The position numbers and the translations under genes were made by a program. A stretch of 64,000 nucleotides of DNA, from positions 1 through 64,000 of the forward strand of contig NZ_JAMJWE010000005.1 of NCBI RefSeq assembly GCF_023554105.1, read 5' to 3'. The notes under the pieces are model-generated. The model saw nothing but the letters and a program-made list of their open reading frames with translations, was not told the origin of the DNA and did not search any database. Within the stretch, counting starts at the first letter, position 1; each line of letters starts with the position of its first letter. Source of the DNA: Brucella sp. 21LCYQ03. GTDB taxonomy: Bacteria; Pseudomonadota; Alphaproteobacteria; Rhizobiales; Rhizobiaceae. Shown here one piece after another: positions 9,038 to 17,429 of the stretch.

Positions 9038-9948
9038 GACGCCTCCACGGAAATGATGGCCGGATCTTCGAAGATGTCGCAGCTATCAAAGAAATAAGCG
9101 AGGACTGCCAGTGCTGCTCCCTGGCGTTTCGGCTCGCCGTTGAAACCGGCATAATCCTGAAGGTGCTTGAAGATCGTATCGGCCGGAAGATCGAGAGCTT
9201 TCAGCTCAGCGTATCGCAGTCGGAAAGCCTCGGCGATGCGTTCGCCGAGATCAGGACGGGGAATCTTCTGAAAGAACGTATCAACGAGCGCCGACTTCCG
9301 CCGGCCAATGCGTAGAAATAGGCCCGATTCCTCGGATAGCGCGTTTTTTTCCAGCTTTTCCGGCGACGGCGGCGTCAGGGGCGGATCGCTTGGATTGGGC
9401 TCCTGCCGCTGGAGCGCCTCGATGATCGGCACCAGATCGGACATGACAAGGCGATCCACGATCGCTATCGACGCCGCGGGACCGAAGAGGGCCTGAAGCG
9501 CGGCCAGATCGAGCATCATCGTAAGATCAAGCAACTCTGGCTCGGACCAACTGGCAATGTGCAGAGGCGCATGAGCCTGACGGAGGCCATCGAGATGCTG
9601 AACCGCATTCGGCGGAAGTCCGCGCCCGTCGTTATGAACGAAGACCCACTCCTTCATATTGTCGCCCCAATGGGCACGAGCGCCGTGAAAGTCTTCATCG
9701 ACTTTGGCGATGAGGTCGGCTTCCTTCATAGCATCGGGGGCGTAGCACTGGAACACGGAGCCGGAGCTGATCCGGCGGCCGTCGCATTTTAGGTCCCCAT
9801 AGGGACCGTACGGGCGGACTTCCTCGAAATCAGCACCGAGGGCATGGCCTGCGAGAAGCACGAACCAATCCTGAAAGGCGGTGCCTTTCTTGGTGTGAAA
9901 CGCCAAACGGAAACGATCGACGTAGATGGACCGCTGCAACTCATCCAT
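9034..9948 (-). CDS. ABC-3C effector with C-terminal domain, restriction-endonuclease-like N-terminus
   Basis: ATG 9948 is chosen over 10020 because an AAGGCGG-like ribosome site precedes it and it fits family length (304 residues). The N-terminal domain reads AFQDWFVLLAG, then GPYGDLKCDGRRISSG and VFQCYAP (Asp52, Asp56, Gln67). That is the layout of an Mrr-like or PD-(D/E)XK domain with a changed last motif, so activity is uncertain. After a proline-rich linker (around 205-220) the C-terminal region should be the ABC-3C-specific domain that docks on the ATPase complex. It overlaps the XRE regulator by eight bases and the middle component by four. Confidence 0.65.
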   Translation of the reverse strand: MDELQRSIYVDRFRLAFHTKKGTAFQDWFVLLAGHALGADFEEVRPYGPYGDLKCDGRRISSGSVFQCYAPDAMKEADLIAKVDEDFHGARAHWGDNMKEWVFVHNDGRGLPPNAVQHLDGLRQAHAPLHIASWSEPELLDLTMMLDLAALQALFGPAASIAIVDRLVMSDLVPIIEALQRQEPNPSDPPLTPPSPEKLEKNALSEESGLFLRIGRRKSALVDTFFQKIPRPDLGERIAEAFRLRYAELKALDLPADTIFKHLQDYAGFNGEPKRQGAALAVLAYFFDSCDIFEDPAIISVEAS

Positions 9949-10321
9949 GGCGCCGCCTTGATGTCGGATCGCCGCTTTTCTTCCGTGCCGAAATGGCACC
10001 GACCGACGCAAGATCGCCAAGATGATGAATCCGCAGCACCGGCCGCTTGGGCAGCTTGACAGTCAGCTCCATTTCGCCGCCGACGGCTTCCACATAGTTG
10101 CGAAGCGTCGAGAGGTGCATGTCGGTCTGCTTTTCGATCTTCGAGACCGAAGGCTGGGTGATATTGAGCGCGGATGCGATGTCCGCCTGCGCCTTGCCTG
10201 CGATCTGCCGCAGTTCGCGCAAACCTTCGACTTCCTGTTTCAATTCGTCACGGCGCGCTTCGATTGCGACCTGCTTGTCATGAGGAAGGGCGGTGATGAT
10301 GTCGTCGTGTCTCCGGCCCAT
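9941..10321 (-). CDS. XRE-family regulator heading the ABC-3C operon
   Basis: ATG 10321 has an upstream AAGGAAGGA ribosome site; the open frame runs to 10363 but has no better start. The 126-residue product has an XRE helix-turn-helix (AQADIASALNITQPSVSKIE, about 50-70) after a helical N-terminus rich in Glu and Arg, and a short strand region GGEMELTVKLP. It resembles HTH antitoxin or repressor proteins. As the first gene of the operon it probably represses the promoter just upstream, where a short palindrome lies at 10420-10435. Confidence 0.75.
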   Translation of the reverse strand: MGRRHDDIITALPHDKQVAIEARRDELKQEVEGLRELRQIAGKAQADIASALNITQPSVSKIEKQTDMHLSTLRNYVEAVGGEMELTVKLPKRPVLRIHHLGDLASVGAISARKKSGDPTSRRRHG

Positions 10322-10419
10322 CCTGCTGTCCTTCCTTGATGAGATTTGGTGAAAGCAGACCATTGCCCTCCGGGCATGACCTACCGTGATGCGATTCCAC
10401 CACTGACATATTCATGCAT

Positions 10420-10435
10420 ATAGCCTTGAAGCTAT
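10420..10435. promoter_or_regulatory. Palindrome upstream of the XRE/ABC-3C operon, operator candidate
   Basis: ATAGC and GCTAT arms flank six bases (10420-10424 and 10431-10435), about 100 bases upstream of the XRE start. A self-regulated HTH protein would be expected to bind here. Short palindromes occur by chance, so this is weak. Confidence 0.3.
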
Positions 10436-10712
10436 GTTGGGGGCAATGGCAGAACTGACAATCCATCCCTTGGTGGGACGTGACGAACTCGAAGTCCGCT
10501 TGCGCGGTTCGGTGCGGGCCGGGCTTGACCACGCCGCAGCGTCAGCCAGCTTTCCGACGGTCCTCGTTGAGCGTGATATTAAGGAAGGCAATCGGGGGCA
10601 TTGCTCGGCCGAGGCGATTCCTTCCAACTTACGAGAATCCGCGTGCCGGCGAGGCGAGGAGTCGAAAGCCGCTGTGATTTCAGTGGCTTCCAGTCCGGTT
10701 GCAGCCCCGAAT

Positions 10713-10790
10713 TTAGAGGGCTATAGCGTAAACGTAGTTATCATCATCGCCCGGTGCGGCGCGGTATACGGAAACGAGCCTGTTCCGCAC
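10713..10790 (-). CDS. YVYAIAL mini-ORF, copy 1 (25 residues)
   Basis: Starting at GTG 10790 (TTG at 10793 also possible), a 25-residue frame ends with GDDDNYVYAIAL and stop. Two related copies occur at 16170-16274 (34 residues, ATG start) and 17953-18007 (start lost). Copies 1 and 3 are near-identical over about 54 bases at DNA level. Copy 2 is more diverged in DNA but keeps NRL near the start and NYxYAIAL at the end, which suggests selection on the peptide or descent from the tail of one gene family. Each copy borders a cargo cassette. I do not recognise the protein; it may be a truncated C-terminus. Confidence 0.4.
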   Translation of the reverse strand: MRNRLVSVYRAAPGDDDNYVYAIAL

Positions 10791-10864
10791 CAATGCGGAG
10801 CCTTCGGCGTTCCCCTAAACCCCCCTCGACAAGGAAGCGCTTCTGCTCCCATTGACCCATAACC

Positions 10865-10884
10865 GAGGAGCTTTCGAGCTCCTC
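10865..10884. other. Perfect 8-bp hairpin with TTCG loop
   Basis: GAGGAGCT and AGCTCCTC arms enclose TTCG, a very stable tetraloop. No T-run follows on either strand, so it is not a standard terminator. It lies 145 bases before the OLD-family gene start. Confidence 0.4.
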
Positions 10885-11028
10885 TGGACACTCCCGATCA
10901 ACCGTGAGCGGATTGGATGCCTTCAGGAATTCGCGCGCTGAACCATGGCCGAGCAAGCAGCAGGCCAATATGGACCTTTTACTTCGGGGTGTCACCATGC
11001 TAGCCTCGGGTACAGGGGGAGTGCCAAC

Positions 11029-12627
11029 GTGTTTATACATCGCGTCGTTATTCAAAATTACCGCTGCCTAAAAGCAGCGGATGTCATAATGAACGATAAG
11101 CTAAACGTGATCGTCGGAAACAACGAATGCGGAAAATCTACGCTTCTTGAAGCCGTTCACCTCGCGTTGTCCGGTCAGCTCAATGGCCGACCGCTTGTGG
11201 TGGAGATGCACCCGTATCTGTTCAATCTCGACCTAGTACGCGAATACATCGATAGTCTAGCGGCGGGCGATAAACCACAACCCCCGCGCATTCTCCTTGA
11301 GGTTTATCTCGCCGACGACCCGAACCTGGCCAAGCTCAAGGGCGATCATAATTCGCTAAAAATAGATCGCCCCGGCGTGTCGCTCAGCATTGAGCTTAAT
11401 CCATCTCACGCCGAAGACTTCATTCAGTATGTCAGCGATCCTGCAGAAATTCGTACCGTTCCGATTGAATATTATCGTATTGTATGGCGCAATTTTGCGG
11501 GCAACGACATTGCCCACTCTCGCGACATCCCACTTCACGCAAGCCTTATCGACGCCAGCACGCTCAAAAACAATGTCGCCGCAAGCCGATATGTCGTGGA
11601 CATTGTTAAAGAGAGCCTGTCGGCACAGGAAAAAGTCGATCTTGCTCTCACTTATCGCTTGATGAAGGACCGCTTTCTGGAGCAACCCAAGGTCAAAACA
11701 ATCAATGACGCGCTTGCTCTAAAAAAAGGGAAGATCAGCGAGAAAATCATCTCCGTTTCGCTCGACACGTCGGCCCGCGCGAGTTGGGAGGCAGGGATCA
11801 TGCCCCACCTGGACGACATCCCGCTCACGCTTGTAGGCAAGGGCGAGCAGAACGCCGTCAAGATCAAGCTCGCGATGGAGACGTCCGCCAAGTCCCACAT
11901 CATACTGATTGAAGAGGCGGAAAACCATCTCTCCTACGCCAGCCTCAACGAGTTGATCGGGCATATTTCCGCTAACGCGGGCACGAGACAGATTTTTATT
12001 ACGACCCATAGCAGCTTCGTGCTGAACAAACTGGGCGTAGAGTCGGTGCTCCTCTTCCAGCGAGGTAGCGGCGTGCGGCTTTCCGATTTAGCAAATACAT
12101 CCACACAAGACTATTTCATGAAGCTGCCGGGCCACGACACGCTGCGTCTTATTCTCGCTAAGCGGTCCATCTTGGTCGAAGGCCCATCCGACGAGCTGAT
12201 TGTGCAGCGCGGCTACCAAAAAAAGCACGGAAAGATGCCACTGGAAGATGGCGTCGACGTGATTTCCGTCAACTCTCTCGCCTTTAAACGCTTCCTCGAA
12301 ATTGCGGTTTTGCTAGAAACCGAGACCGATGTCGTGACCGACAATGATGGCAGCGTGGCCGGGCTGCTGGCGAAATATGCTAATTACCTCACCTCGGATG
12401 TTGTCAAAATCCGGTACGACACGGACGAGACGGCCAAGACCCTTGAGCCACAGCTCGTCAAAAAGAACGGGCTGACAACCATAAACGCGGTGCTCGGCAA
12501 AACTTTCACCGACGAGGCGACCGCCATCGAATACATGGTCAAGAACAAGGCAGATGTAGCCTTGAGGTTCTTCGAGACGACCGTGGATTGGTCCGTGCCG
12601 GACTATATAGCCGATGCCATCCGCTAG
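11029..12627 (+). CDS. OLD-family ATPase-TOPRIM nuclease, GajA-like
   Basis: GTG 11029 is preferred over ATG 10945 because AGGGGGAG precedes it by seven bases and the first strand VFIHRVVIQNYRCLK then begins the ATPase domain, as in OLD proteins. The 532-residue protein has Walker A VGNNECGKST (about 29-38), a Walker B-like LIEEAENHLS (about 290), and from about residue 378 a TOPRIM domain with VEGPSDE and TDNDG. Class 2 OLD proteins encoded with a UvrD-like helicase form the Gabija anti-phage system, where GajA nicks DNA when nucleotides fall. The helicase gene follows with a 14-base overlap. Subtype is inferred; the sequence looks divergent. Confidence 0.8.
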   Translation: MFIHRVVIQNYRCLKAADVIMNDKLNVIVGNNECGKSTLLEAVHLALSGQLNGRPLVVEMHPYLFNLDLVREYIDSLAAGDKPQPPRILLEVYLADDPNLAKLKGDHNSLKIDRPGVSLSIELNPSHAEDFIQYVSDPAEIRTVPIEYYRIVWRNFAGNDIAHSRDIPLHASLIDASTLKNNVAASRYVVDIVKESLSAQEKVDLALTYRLMKDRFLEQPKVKTINDALALKKGKISEKIISVSLDTSARASWEAGIMPHLDDIPLTLVGKGEQNAVKIKLAMETSAKSHIILIEEAENHLSYASLNELIGHISANAGTRQIFITTHSSFVLNKLGVESVLLFQRGSGVRLSDLANTSTQDYFMKLPGHDTLRLILAKRSILVEGPSDELIVQRGYQKKHGKMPLEDGVDVISVNSLAFKRFLEIAVLLETETDVVTDNDGSVAGLLAKYANYLTSDVVKIRYDTDETAKTLEPQLVKKNGLTTINAVLGKTFTDEATAIEYMVKNKADVALRFFETTVDWSVPDYIADAIR

Positions 12628-13696
12628 CCGCATCATTATAGCCGCCGCCGGCGGTGGCAAGACCACCCGCGTCGTCGATCAGGCACTAGGTGCTGACACC
12701 GGCATTACGGCACTTGTGACATACACGCGGAATAATGTCCGCGAGATCGGGCTCAAGATGCATGAACGCTCAAGGGCGATCCCTCCGCATGTCGAGGTGA
12801 TTTCGTGGTACACCTTTCTCTTGCATGAACTGGCCCGCCCCTACCAGTCAGCGATGCACTCCCGCAGGATCGACGGAATTTTTTGGACCGAAGGAACGTC
12901 GGCCATTTATGCGCCGGAGGCCAACACGGCAGCACATTATTTTTCCGATGGCCGCCTAATCTACTCCGATAAAATCTCGAAGTTTATCTGCGCGTGCGAC
13001 GCCAAATCGGGCGGTTCTGTTATGCGAAGGTTGCGACAGCGGTTTGCCCATATCATCATCGACGAAATTCAGGACATGGCGGGCTACGACCTAGATTTGC
13101 TGGAGCGGATGCTCAGGTCGAACGTCAGGGTGACGTTCGTCGGCGATCACCGCCAAGCCACCTTCGCCACCAACAATGCTCCGAAGAACAAGGCTTTCCG
13201 AGGCCCGGCTATCATCAAGAAGTTCGAAGCATGGAAGAAGGCAGGACTGGTCTCCATAGATTACGAGCGCGAGACTTACCGCTGCAATCAGGCGCTTGCC
13301 AATCTTGGTGACAGCTTTTTCCCGAACGAGCCGAAGACCAAATCTCTCAACTGCACAATTACGGGACACGACGGCGTGTTTCTCGTCAAAAGTGCCGACG
13401 TGGACGCCTACATGCATCAATTCGCGCCGCAGGTTCTACGCTACTCCGCAGCAACGCACTGCGAGGCTGCCGAGGTCATGAATTTTGGAGAGTCGAAAGG
13501 GCTCACGTTCGACCGCGTCCTGATCTACCCGCACGGACTTGCTACTAAATGGCTGAAAACCGGAAACCTCACTCACGTCGCTAAGTCGGCGGCGAAGATG
13601 TATGTTGCATCAACGCGCGCGCGGTATAGCGTCGCGTTTGTCTATGACGGCGCGACCTGCGCTATCCCCGCCACTCGGTGGATGGCAGTCGCCTGA
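12614..13696 (+). CDS. UvrD/Rep-like helicase, GajB-like
   Basis: The 360-residue SF1 protein has Walker A AAAGGGKTT (about 10-18), Walker B IIIDEIQDM (about 148-156), motif III VGDHRQATF, motif V ESKGLTFDRVLIYP and motif VI YVASTRARYSV. It is shorter than many GajB proteins (nearer 500 residues), so the accessory subdomains may be reduced. The start overlaps the GajA-like gene by 14 bases and the stop overlaps the next start as TGATG, so all four genes are coupled. It presumably partners the OLD nuclease as a sensor or activator; that comes from the Gabija family. Confidence 0.8.
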   Translation: MPSASRIIIAAAGGGKTTRVVDQALGADTGITALVTYTRNNVREIGLKMHERSRAIPPHVEVISWYTFLLHELARPYQSAMHSRRIDGIFWTEGTSAIYAPEANTAAHYFSDGRLIYSDKISKFICACDAKSGGSVMRRLRQRFAHIIIDEIQDMAGYDLDLLERMLRSNVRVTFVGDHRQATFATNNAPKNKAFRGPAIIKKFEAWKKAGLVSIDYERETYRCNQALANLGDSFFPNEPKTKSLNCTITGHDGVFLVKSADVDAYMHQFAPQVLRYSAATHCEAAEVMNFGESKGLTFDRVLIYPHGLATKWLKTGNLTHVAKSAAKMYVASTRARYSVAFVYDGATCAIPATRWMAVA

Positions 13697-14274
13697 TGGA
13701 CAACATCAAAACCAACTCAGCGCCTAAAATCGCCTGTATCGGCTGGGGTTCGCTCATATGGGAGCCGCGTGATTTGCCTATAATTGGCGATTGGCATTCT
13801 AACGGGCCTAGCCTTCCGGTGGAGTTTGCTCGACAATCCTCCGCAGATCATATCACACTTGTCATAGTTGAAAGCGATCATCGCGTTCCCACTCTGTGGG
13901 CCGAGTTGAATGTGGAGACCGTCGCTCAAGCCGTTGAGGCGCTCAAGGTAAGGGAGGGCGTGCCCTATGAAAGTTCAATCGGCCGTTGGCCTAACGATAC
14001 TCAAAAAGAATATCCATCGAGCGATGCTATAGCCGAGTGGGCAACAGCGAATGGAGTGCAGGCAGTTGTATGGACCGCGCTGCTGCCGGGAATGAAGGGA
14101 AATAGGGGTTCGATTCCAACCCTAGACGAATTAACCGTCCACCTCGCAAAGCTGGAAGGCTCAGCTCTCGCAAAAGCCAAAATCTATATAGCGAATGCGC
14201 CGTCTCAGATAGCTACGCCCTATCGGCAAGACCTCGCAAAGGCTTGTGAAACCTCGTCGAGAGATACGCCATGA
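13696..14274 (+). CDS. Gamma-glutamylcyclotransferase-like protein in Gabija-like operon
   Basis: ATG 13696 sits in a TGATG overlap with the helicase stop; an in-frame GTG lies at 13678. The 192-residue protein begins with a strand and CIGWGSLIWEP, which resembles the glycine-rich YGSL loop of gamma-glutamylcyclotransferase (GGCT) folds. These proteins cyclise gamma-glutamyl amines or act on related small substrates. The Tyr of the usual motif is Trp here. I cannot place a catalytic Glu with confidence. Its gene overlaps the next gene by four bases (ATGA). GGCT-like proteins are not part of the described two-gene Gabija system, so this is an unusual addition. Confidence 0.6.
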   Translation: MDNIKTNSAPKIACIGWGSLIWEPRDLPIIGDWHSNGPSLPVEFARQSSADHITLVIVESDHRVPTLWAELNVETVAQAVEALKVREGVPYESSIGRWPNDTQKEYPSSDAIAEWATANGVQAVVWTALLPGMKGNRGSIPTLDELTVHLAKLEGSALAKAKIYIANAPSQIATPYRQDLAKACETSSRDTP

Positions 14275-15962
14275 CAGATGACAGTCGTAAGTTTGCTGAC
14301 CTGCGCCATGACCTGCTTGATCCACAAGCGGACTACTATAAGGTGCCTTTGACATTCGCCGCGACGCTGCGTGGACATGGTTCATATGAGACCACGCGCT
14401 TCGTTCTGCGCCTCAGCCCGAAAAATCATGAACTGATGGATAAGCTTGAGGGAAACGCATACGGCGACGGTCCCATACCTTGGGAAGCGACGCAGGCTTA
14501 CTCGACCTACATTCACGAGACGGTCCACTGGTGGCAGCATGTGGGCTCGACGTCAGGATTGTTGCTGAGTCTGAGTTATTTCTCGCAACTACATTCGACA
14601 ATGGACGAGCTTCGGGAATGCTTGAAAAGGTTTGGCCCAATCAAATCGCTGAAACGATATACCGATGAGGTGTTGCTGGACGAAGGATGGGAGGCTCAGG
14701 AAAAGCTCGCTCCAGCGAACTTTTCTGTAAATAACGCGCTCGATATATTCTACTATAAATCATATGCCCTTCGCCCACGGCAGGCAATACATTGGATGAT
14801 TAAAGATAATCATTTCGAAGACATTGGATATATGTATAGTATCGTTTACGGACAGCTTATCGGCTTGGTTTCAGATGCTATCGATCCAGAATTCCAATTT
14901 TTGCCAAGCCTAGAGCGCCTCAGCGAAGAAACTCTTCGCTTACATACAGAAGGATATGAGGGGTTTGTAAAAAACTCAAACGTGCATCTTCCTTATGTTG
15001 GACTTCACGCGATTTACGAAGGGCAGGCACGTTTCATTCAGCTTGATTTTCTAAATCGCGCGCGGGACAAGCCGTTGACCTGCGAGGAGTGGAGAACCGA
15101 GGGCTATCTTTCAGGCATATACGTTGAGGCTTTTGAAAGCTTCCTGAAGCATACGGAAACGGAATGGCCCTCTTCTCTTTCCGACCCGATTGTCCCGCTT
15201 TTCCTTTTGGTGTGCGATCTCGCGATCAATCCGACGCGCGGGCTCCCGTTTGATTTCGGCCATTTAGAACACTTGATCCACCACGTGGATGTAGGGATAC
15301 GGTTTGCCGAATTTTGCTTCGCGATCAAAGACGCACCGCATTTGAAGTCTGCTATAAAGAACTTATCTTTAGAGGAATATGTTGAGGTTTCAGGCGAGCT
15401 TTGTAAAGCGCGCCATTACGACCATCCAATGGCAGCTTTGGAAGAGGTAGTGCGATGGGTGGAGGAATATCCGCTTGTTCAGCAGCTCATGGAAGAGCAC
15501 CGGACATTCAAATTCAACCCTGAGAACCTGAATATCAGAGTCTTTCTTTCGCACTACATTTCGATGTGTAAAGACAAGTACGAACATCCGCAATTTTTCT
15601 GCTGGCCGGGGGCATATATGGCGGGTCATCCGAGCGAGGTGGATTTCCGACAAGTATGGTTGCACCACTTGTCGCTGTTTAGCGACAAGGCCGATAAGGA
15701 CGGGGTGTACCCCCGAAAACGGCCCGGCCGCTCTGAAAAAGCGGTGATGGAAACCTTCAATCGCTTTTATAGCACGATGGCGCTCTATGAACTGACCGAA
15801 CAGTGGATTTTGCGTGACGGCCCGTTCAACTGCGATTTTAGCTGGATGTCTGACAGTTACGATGAACAGTCTTTCAGCGGCTGGGCAAATGAAAGTTTCA
15901 GGAAGGCTTTCGGGGTTGATCTTTCCGCGTTCAAAATTCTAGCCTCCAAGCCGCAGACGTAA
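14271..15962 (+). CDS. Predicted zincin metallopeptidase-like protein (HETVH)
   Basis: The 563-residue protein has a zincin signature YIHETVHWWQH at about residues 80-90 (His82, Glu83, His86). A later YEGQARF (about 247-253) could supply the third zinc ligand as in gluzincins. No signal peptide is visible, so it would act in the cytoplasm. The remaining helical sequence is not familiar. It overlaps the GGCT-like gene by four bases and ends the clearly coupled part of the operon. A protease linked to a DNA-sensing nuclease-helicase pair could be an effector or a processing enzyme. The motif is seen; the role is inferred. Confidence 0.6.
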   Translation: MTDDSRKFADLRHDLLDPQADYYKVPLTFAATLRGHGSYETTRFVLRLSPKNHELMDKLEGNAYGDGPIPWEATQAYSTYIHETVHWWQHVGSTSGLLLSLSYFSQLHSTMDELRECLKRFGPIKSLKRYTDEVLLDEGWEAQEKLAPANFSVNNALDIFYYKSYALRPRQAIHWMIKDNHFEDIGYMYSIVYGQLIGLVSDAIDPEFQFLPSLERLSEETLRLHTEGYEGFVKNSNVHLPYVGLHAIYEGQARFIQLDFLNRARDKPLTCEEWRTEGYLSGIYVEAFESFLKHTETEWPSSLSDPIVPLFLLVCDLAINPTRGLPFDFGHLEHLIHHVDVGIRFAEFCFAIKDAPHLKSAIKNLSLEEYVEVSGELCKARHYDHPMAALEEVVRWVEEYPLVQQLMEEHRTFKFNPENLNIRVFLSHYISMCKDKYEHPQFFCWPGAYMAGHPSEVDFRQVWLHHLSLFSDKADKDGVYPRKRPGRSEKAVMETFNRFYSTMALYELTEQWILRDGPFNCDFSWMSDSYDEQSFSGWANESFRKAFGVDLSAFKILASKPQT

Positions 15963-16094
15963 ATGGCAGAGGCGAAGCCTATCCACACGTTAAAGGCACG
16001 TGGCAATGTCATGGTTGAGGTCACGCGCGACTATTTTAAATTATCTGATCACGCTTCACGGTCCGGAGCCGGTGGAAAAGGCAATTTCCACTAG
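15963..16094 (+). CDS. Possible 43-residue ORF after the zincin gene
   Basis: ATG follows the zincin stop directly (TAAATG) and opens 43 codons ending at TAG 16092-16094. The product is basic (starts MAEAKPIHTLKARG). No ribosome site is clear, but re-initiation after the preceding stop is possible. It could be a small fifth member of the operon or chance. Confidence 0.25.
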   Translation: MAEAKPIHTLKARGNVMVEVTRDYFKLSDHASRSGAGGKGNFH

Positions 16095-16169
16095 GTTTTT
16101 CGTTGGCGCGCCAACGTCTAAAGCCGGGACGCAAGGTCCCATATTTCTCCGCCCGTTGGGCAACGCTTT

Positions 16170-16274
16170 CTAGCCTCCATTTTGTAGGGCTATAGCGTAG
16201 GTGTAGTTCTCAATTTCCTCGGCTTCGGCCCGCCATACACAGCCGATTGCCGCCTGCAATAGCCTATTTGCCAT
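16170..16274 (-). CDS. YVYAIAL mini-ORF, copy 2 (34 residues)
   Basis: This is the most complete copy: ATG 16274, start MANRLLQAAIG, then VWRAEAEEIENYTYAIAL, and stop after four more residues. Compared with copy 1, NRL near the start, the V(Y/W)RA segment and the NYxYAIAL tail are kept while the DNA between has diverged, so the reading frame appears to have been maintained. It lies between the zincin cassette and the HNH cassette. No function is known to me. Confidence 0.45.
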   Translation of the reverse strand: MANRLLQAAIGCVWRAEAEEIENYTYAIALQNGG

Positions 16275-16544
16275 CGATCGCCGCACGCTACCAAGTTGGT
16301 GTGACGAACTGCCAATCCAACACTATACAACCTTGTAAACTTGGAGGCCGAGGATGATTACGTTCGGCCCCGAGCGGACGTCCGTCCTTTTGCGGCAAAT
16401 GACGGCATCGGTTTTATTCTGCTCAGTATTGGACATATTCAATGAGGTGTTGCTTTGAATGTCAGACCTCTTTAGCAATCAACCAAGTCAGTTAGGTCAA
16501 TTTCGACCACTTACATCCAACTTTGAAAAGGCGCGTGTATTGAT

Positions 16545-17429
16545 ATGGTGTTGCAAAGAGTAAAGCTTACTGAAGCGGATCGGCGGCACATAATTGCTCA
16601 ATCCGGTGGGTGTTGTAATAAATGCAGGACGCGCTTGTTCTTGGAAAACGCATTCGGCGAGAGGGCGCGCCTTGGAGATGATGCCCACATAGTCGCTGCA
16701 TCAGAGGGTGGGCCGAGAGGAGAAAGCGATCTCGACGCCCAGAACAGAGCTTCTCTGCAGAATGTGATGCTACTCTGTAAGAATTGCCATGCTGAAGTAG
16801 ATCAGCAGCCGAAGCAGTTCCCTGTCTTACGTCTATTGCAGATGCGGGAAGAGCACTACGATTGGGTTGAAAGTTGTTTGGGGGATGTTGTCGGAAATCG
16901 TCCACCATTTCACTACCTATCGTACATCAACGTGCCACGTGCGGACATGTATGCTGTCGCCAATTCAATCTCTTTGCCTCAGCCACAACTTGGTGCGGCT
17001 AAGAGCATCAGAGACCTCGGCATCGCATCAGGCAGGTTGATGGCCGGTTATGTCCGTGTGCTTAACCACGACGATCTGTATGCTAATGAATTTTCGGACG
17101 ACACAGCGCTGACCGATCTCCACGTCGGTGAGTACTGGTACTCACCCGAAGCTACCTTTCGCAGCAAAAAAGTCCTCGATACATACAGCGCAGCCGTGCC
17201 ACAGGCTTGGAAGAGGCAAGAGTGCATCATATATCGGAAATTCGATGGCTGGGCGTTGGTTTGCATGATCGATCCACGGTGGATGACGACATCAACAGCA
17301 TTAGTCACTTTGAGTTCGGGCATATTCAAAACCATTGCACTGGTGCACATAGCATCCATCGATGCTAATTCTAAGGTCGCCTTGGCATCGCCTATCTTTC
17401 TTGGGGCTCCCGACAAAGGATTATGGTAA
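16545..17429 (+). CDS. HNH endonuclease domain protein
   Basis: The 294-residue protein has an N-terminal HNH nuclease with zinc-binding pairs CCNKCR (about 23-28) and LLCKNCHAEVD (about 82-92), and the catalytic-type DAHIVAAS in between, followed by the Asn of RASLQNVML. The C-terminal 170 residues are unassigned and could recognise a target or signal. No nearby methyltransferase is seen, so it is not an ordinary restriction system. The last codons overlap the start of the next small gene. It stands alone with that gene between two mini-ORF copies, like a two-gene cassette. Confidence 0.75.
   Translation: MVLQRVKLTEADRRHIIAQSGGCCNKCRTRLFLENAFGERARLGDDAHIVAASEGGPRGESDLDAQNRASLQNVMLLCKNCHAEVDQQPKQFPVLRLLQMREEHYDWVESCLGDVVGNRPPFHYLSYINVPRADMYAVANSISLPQPQLGAAKSIRDLGIASGRLMAGYVRVLNHDDLYANEFSDDTALTDLHVGEYWYSPEATFRSKKVLDTYSAAVPQAWKRQECIIYRKFDGWALVCMIDPRWMTTSTALVTLSSGIFKTIALVHIASIDANSKVALASPIFLGAPDKGLW

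Larger units (their letters stand above)
10446..11028. other. Junction region between ABC-3C module and Gabija-like cassette
   Basis: There is no convincing plus-strand gene: open frames here conflict with each other and lack family features. The stretch holds copy 1 of the YVYAIAL mini-ORF on the minus strand (10713-10790) and a strong UUCG hairpin (10865-10884). It reads like a recombination scar or cassette boundary. Confidence 0.4.

Noticed and set aside
10434..10862. 142-codon plus frame between the ABC-3C and Gabija-like modules
   Set aside because: No family features, conflicts with other open frames, and overlaps the repeated mini-ORF region; likely not coding.
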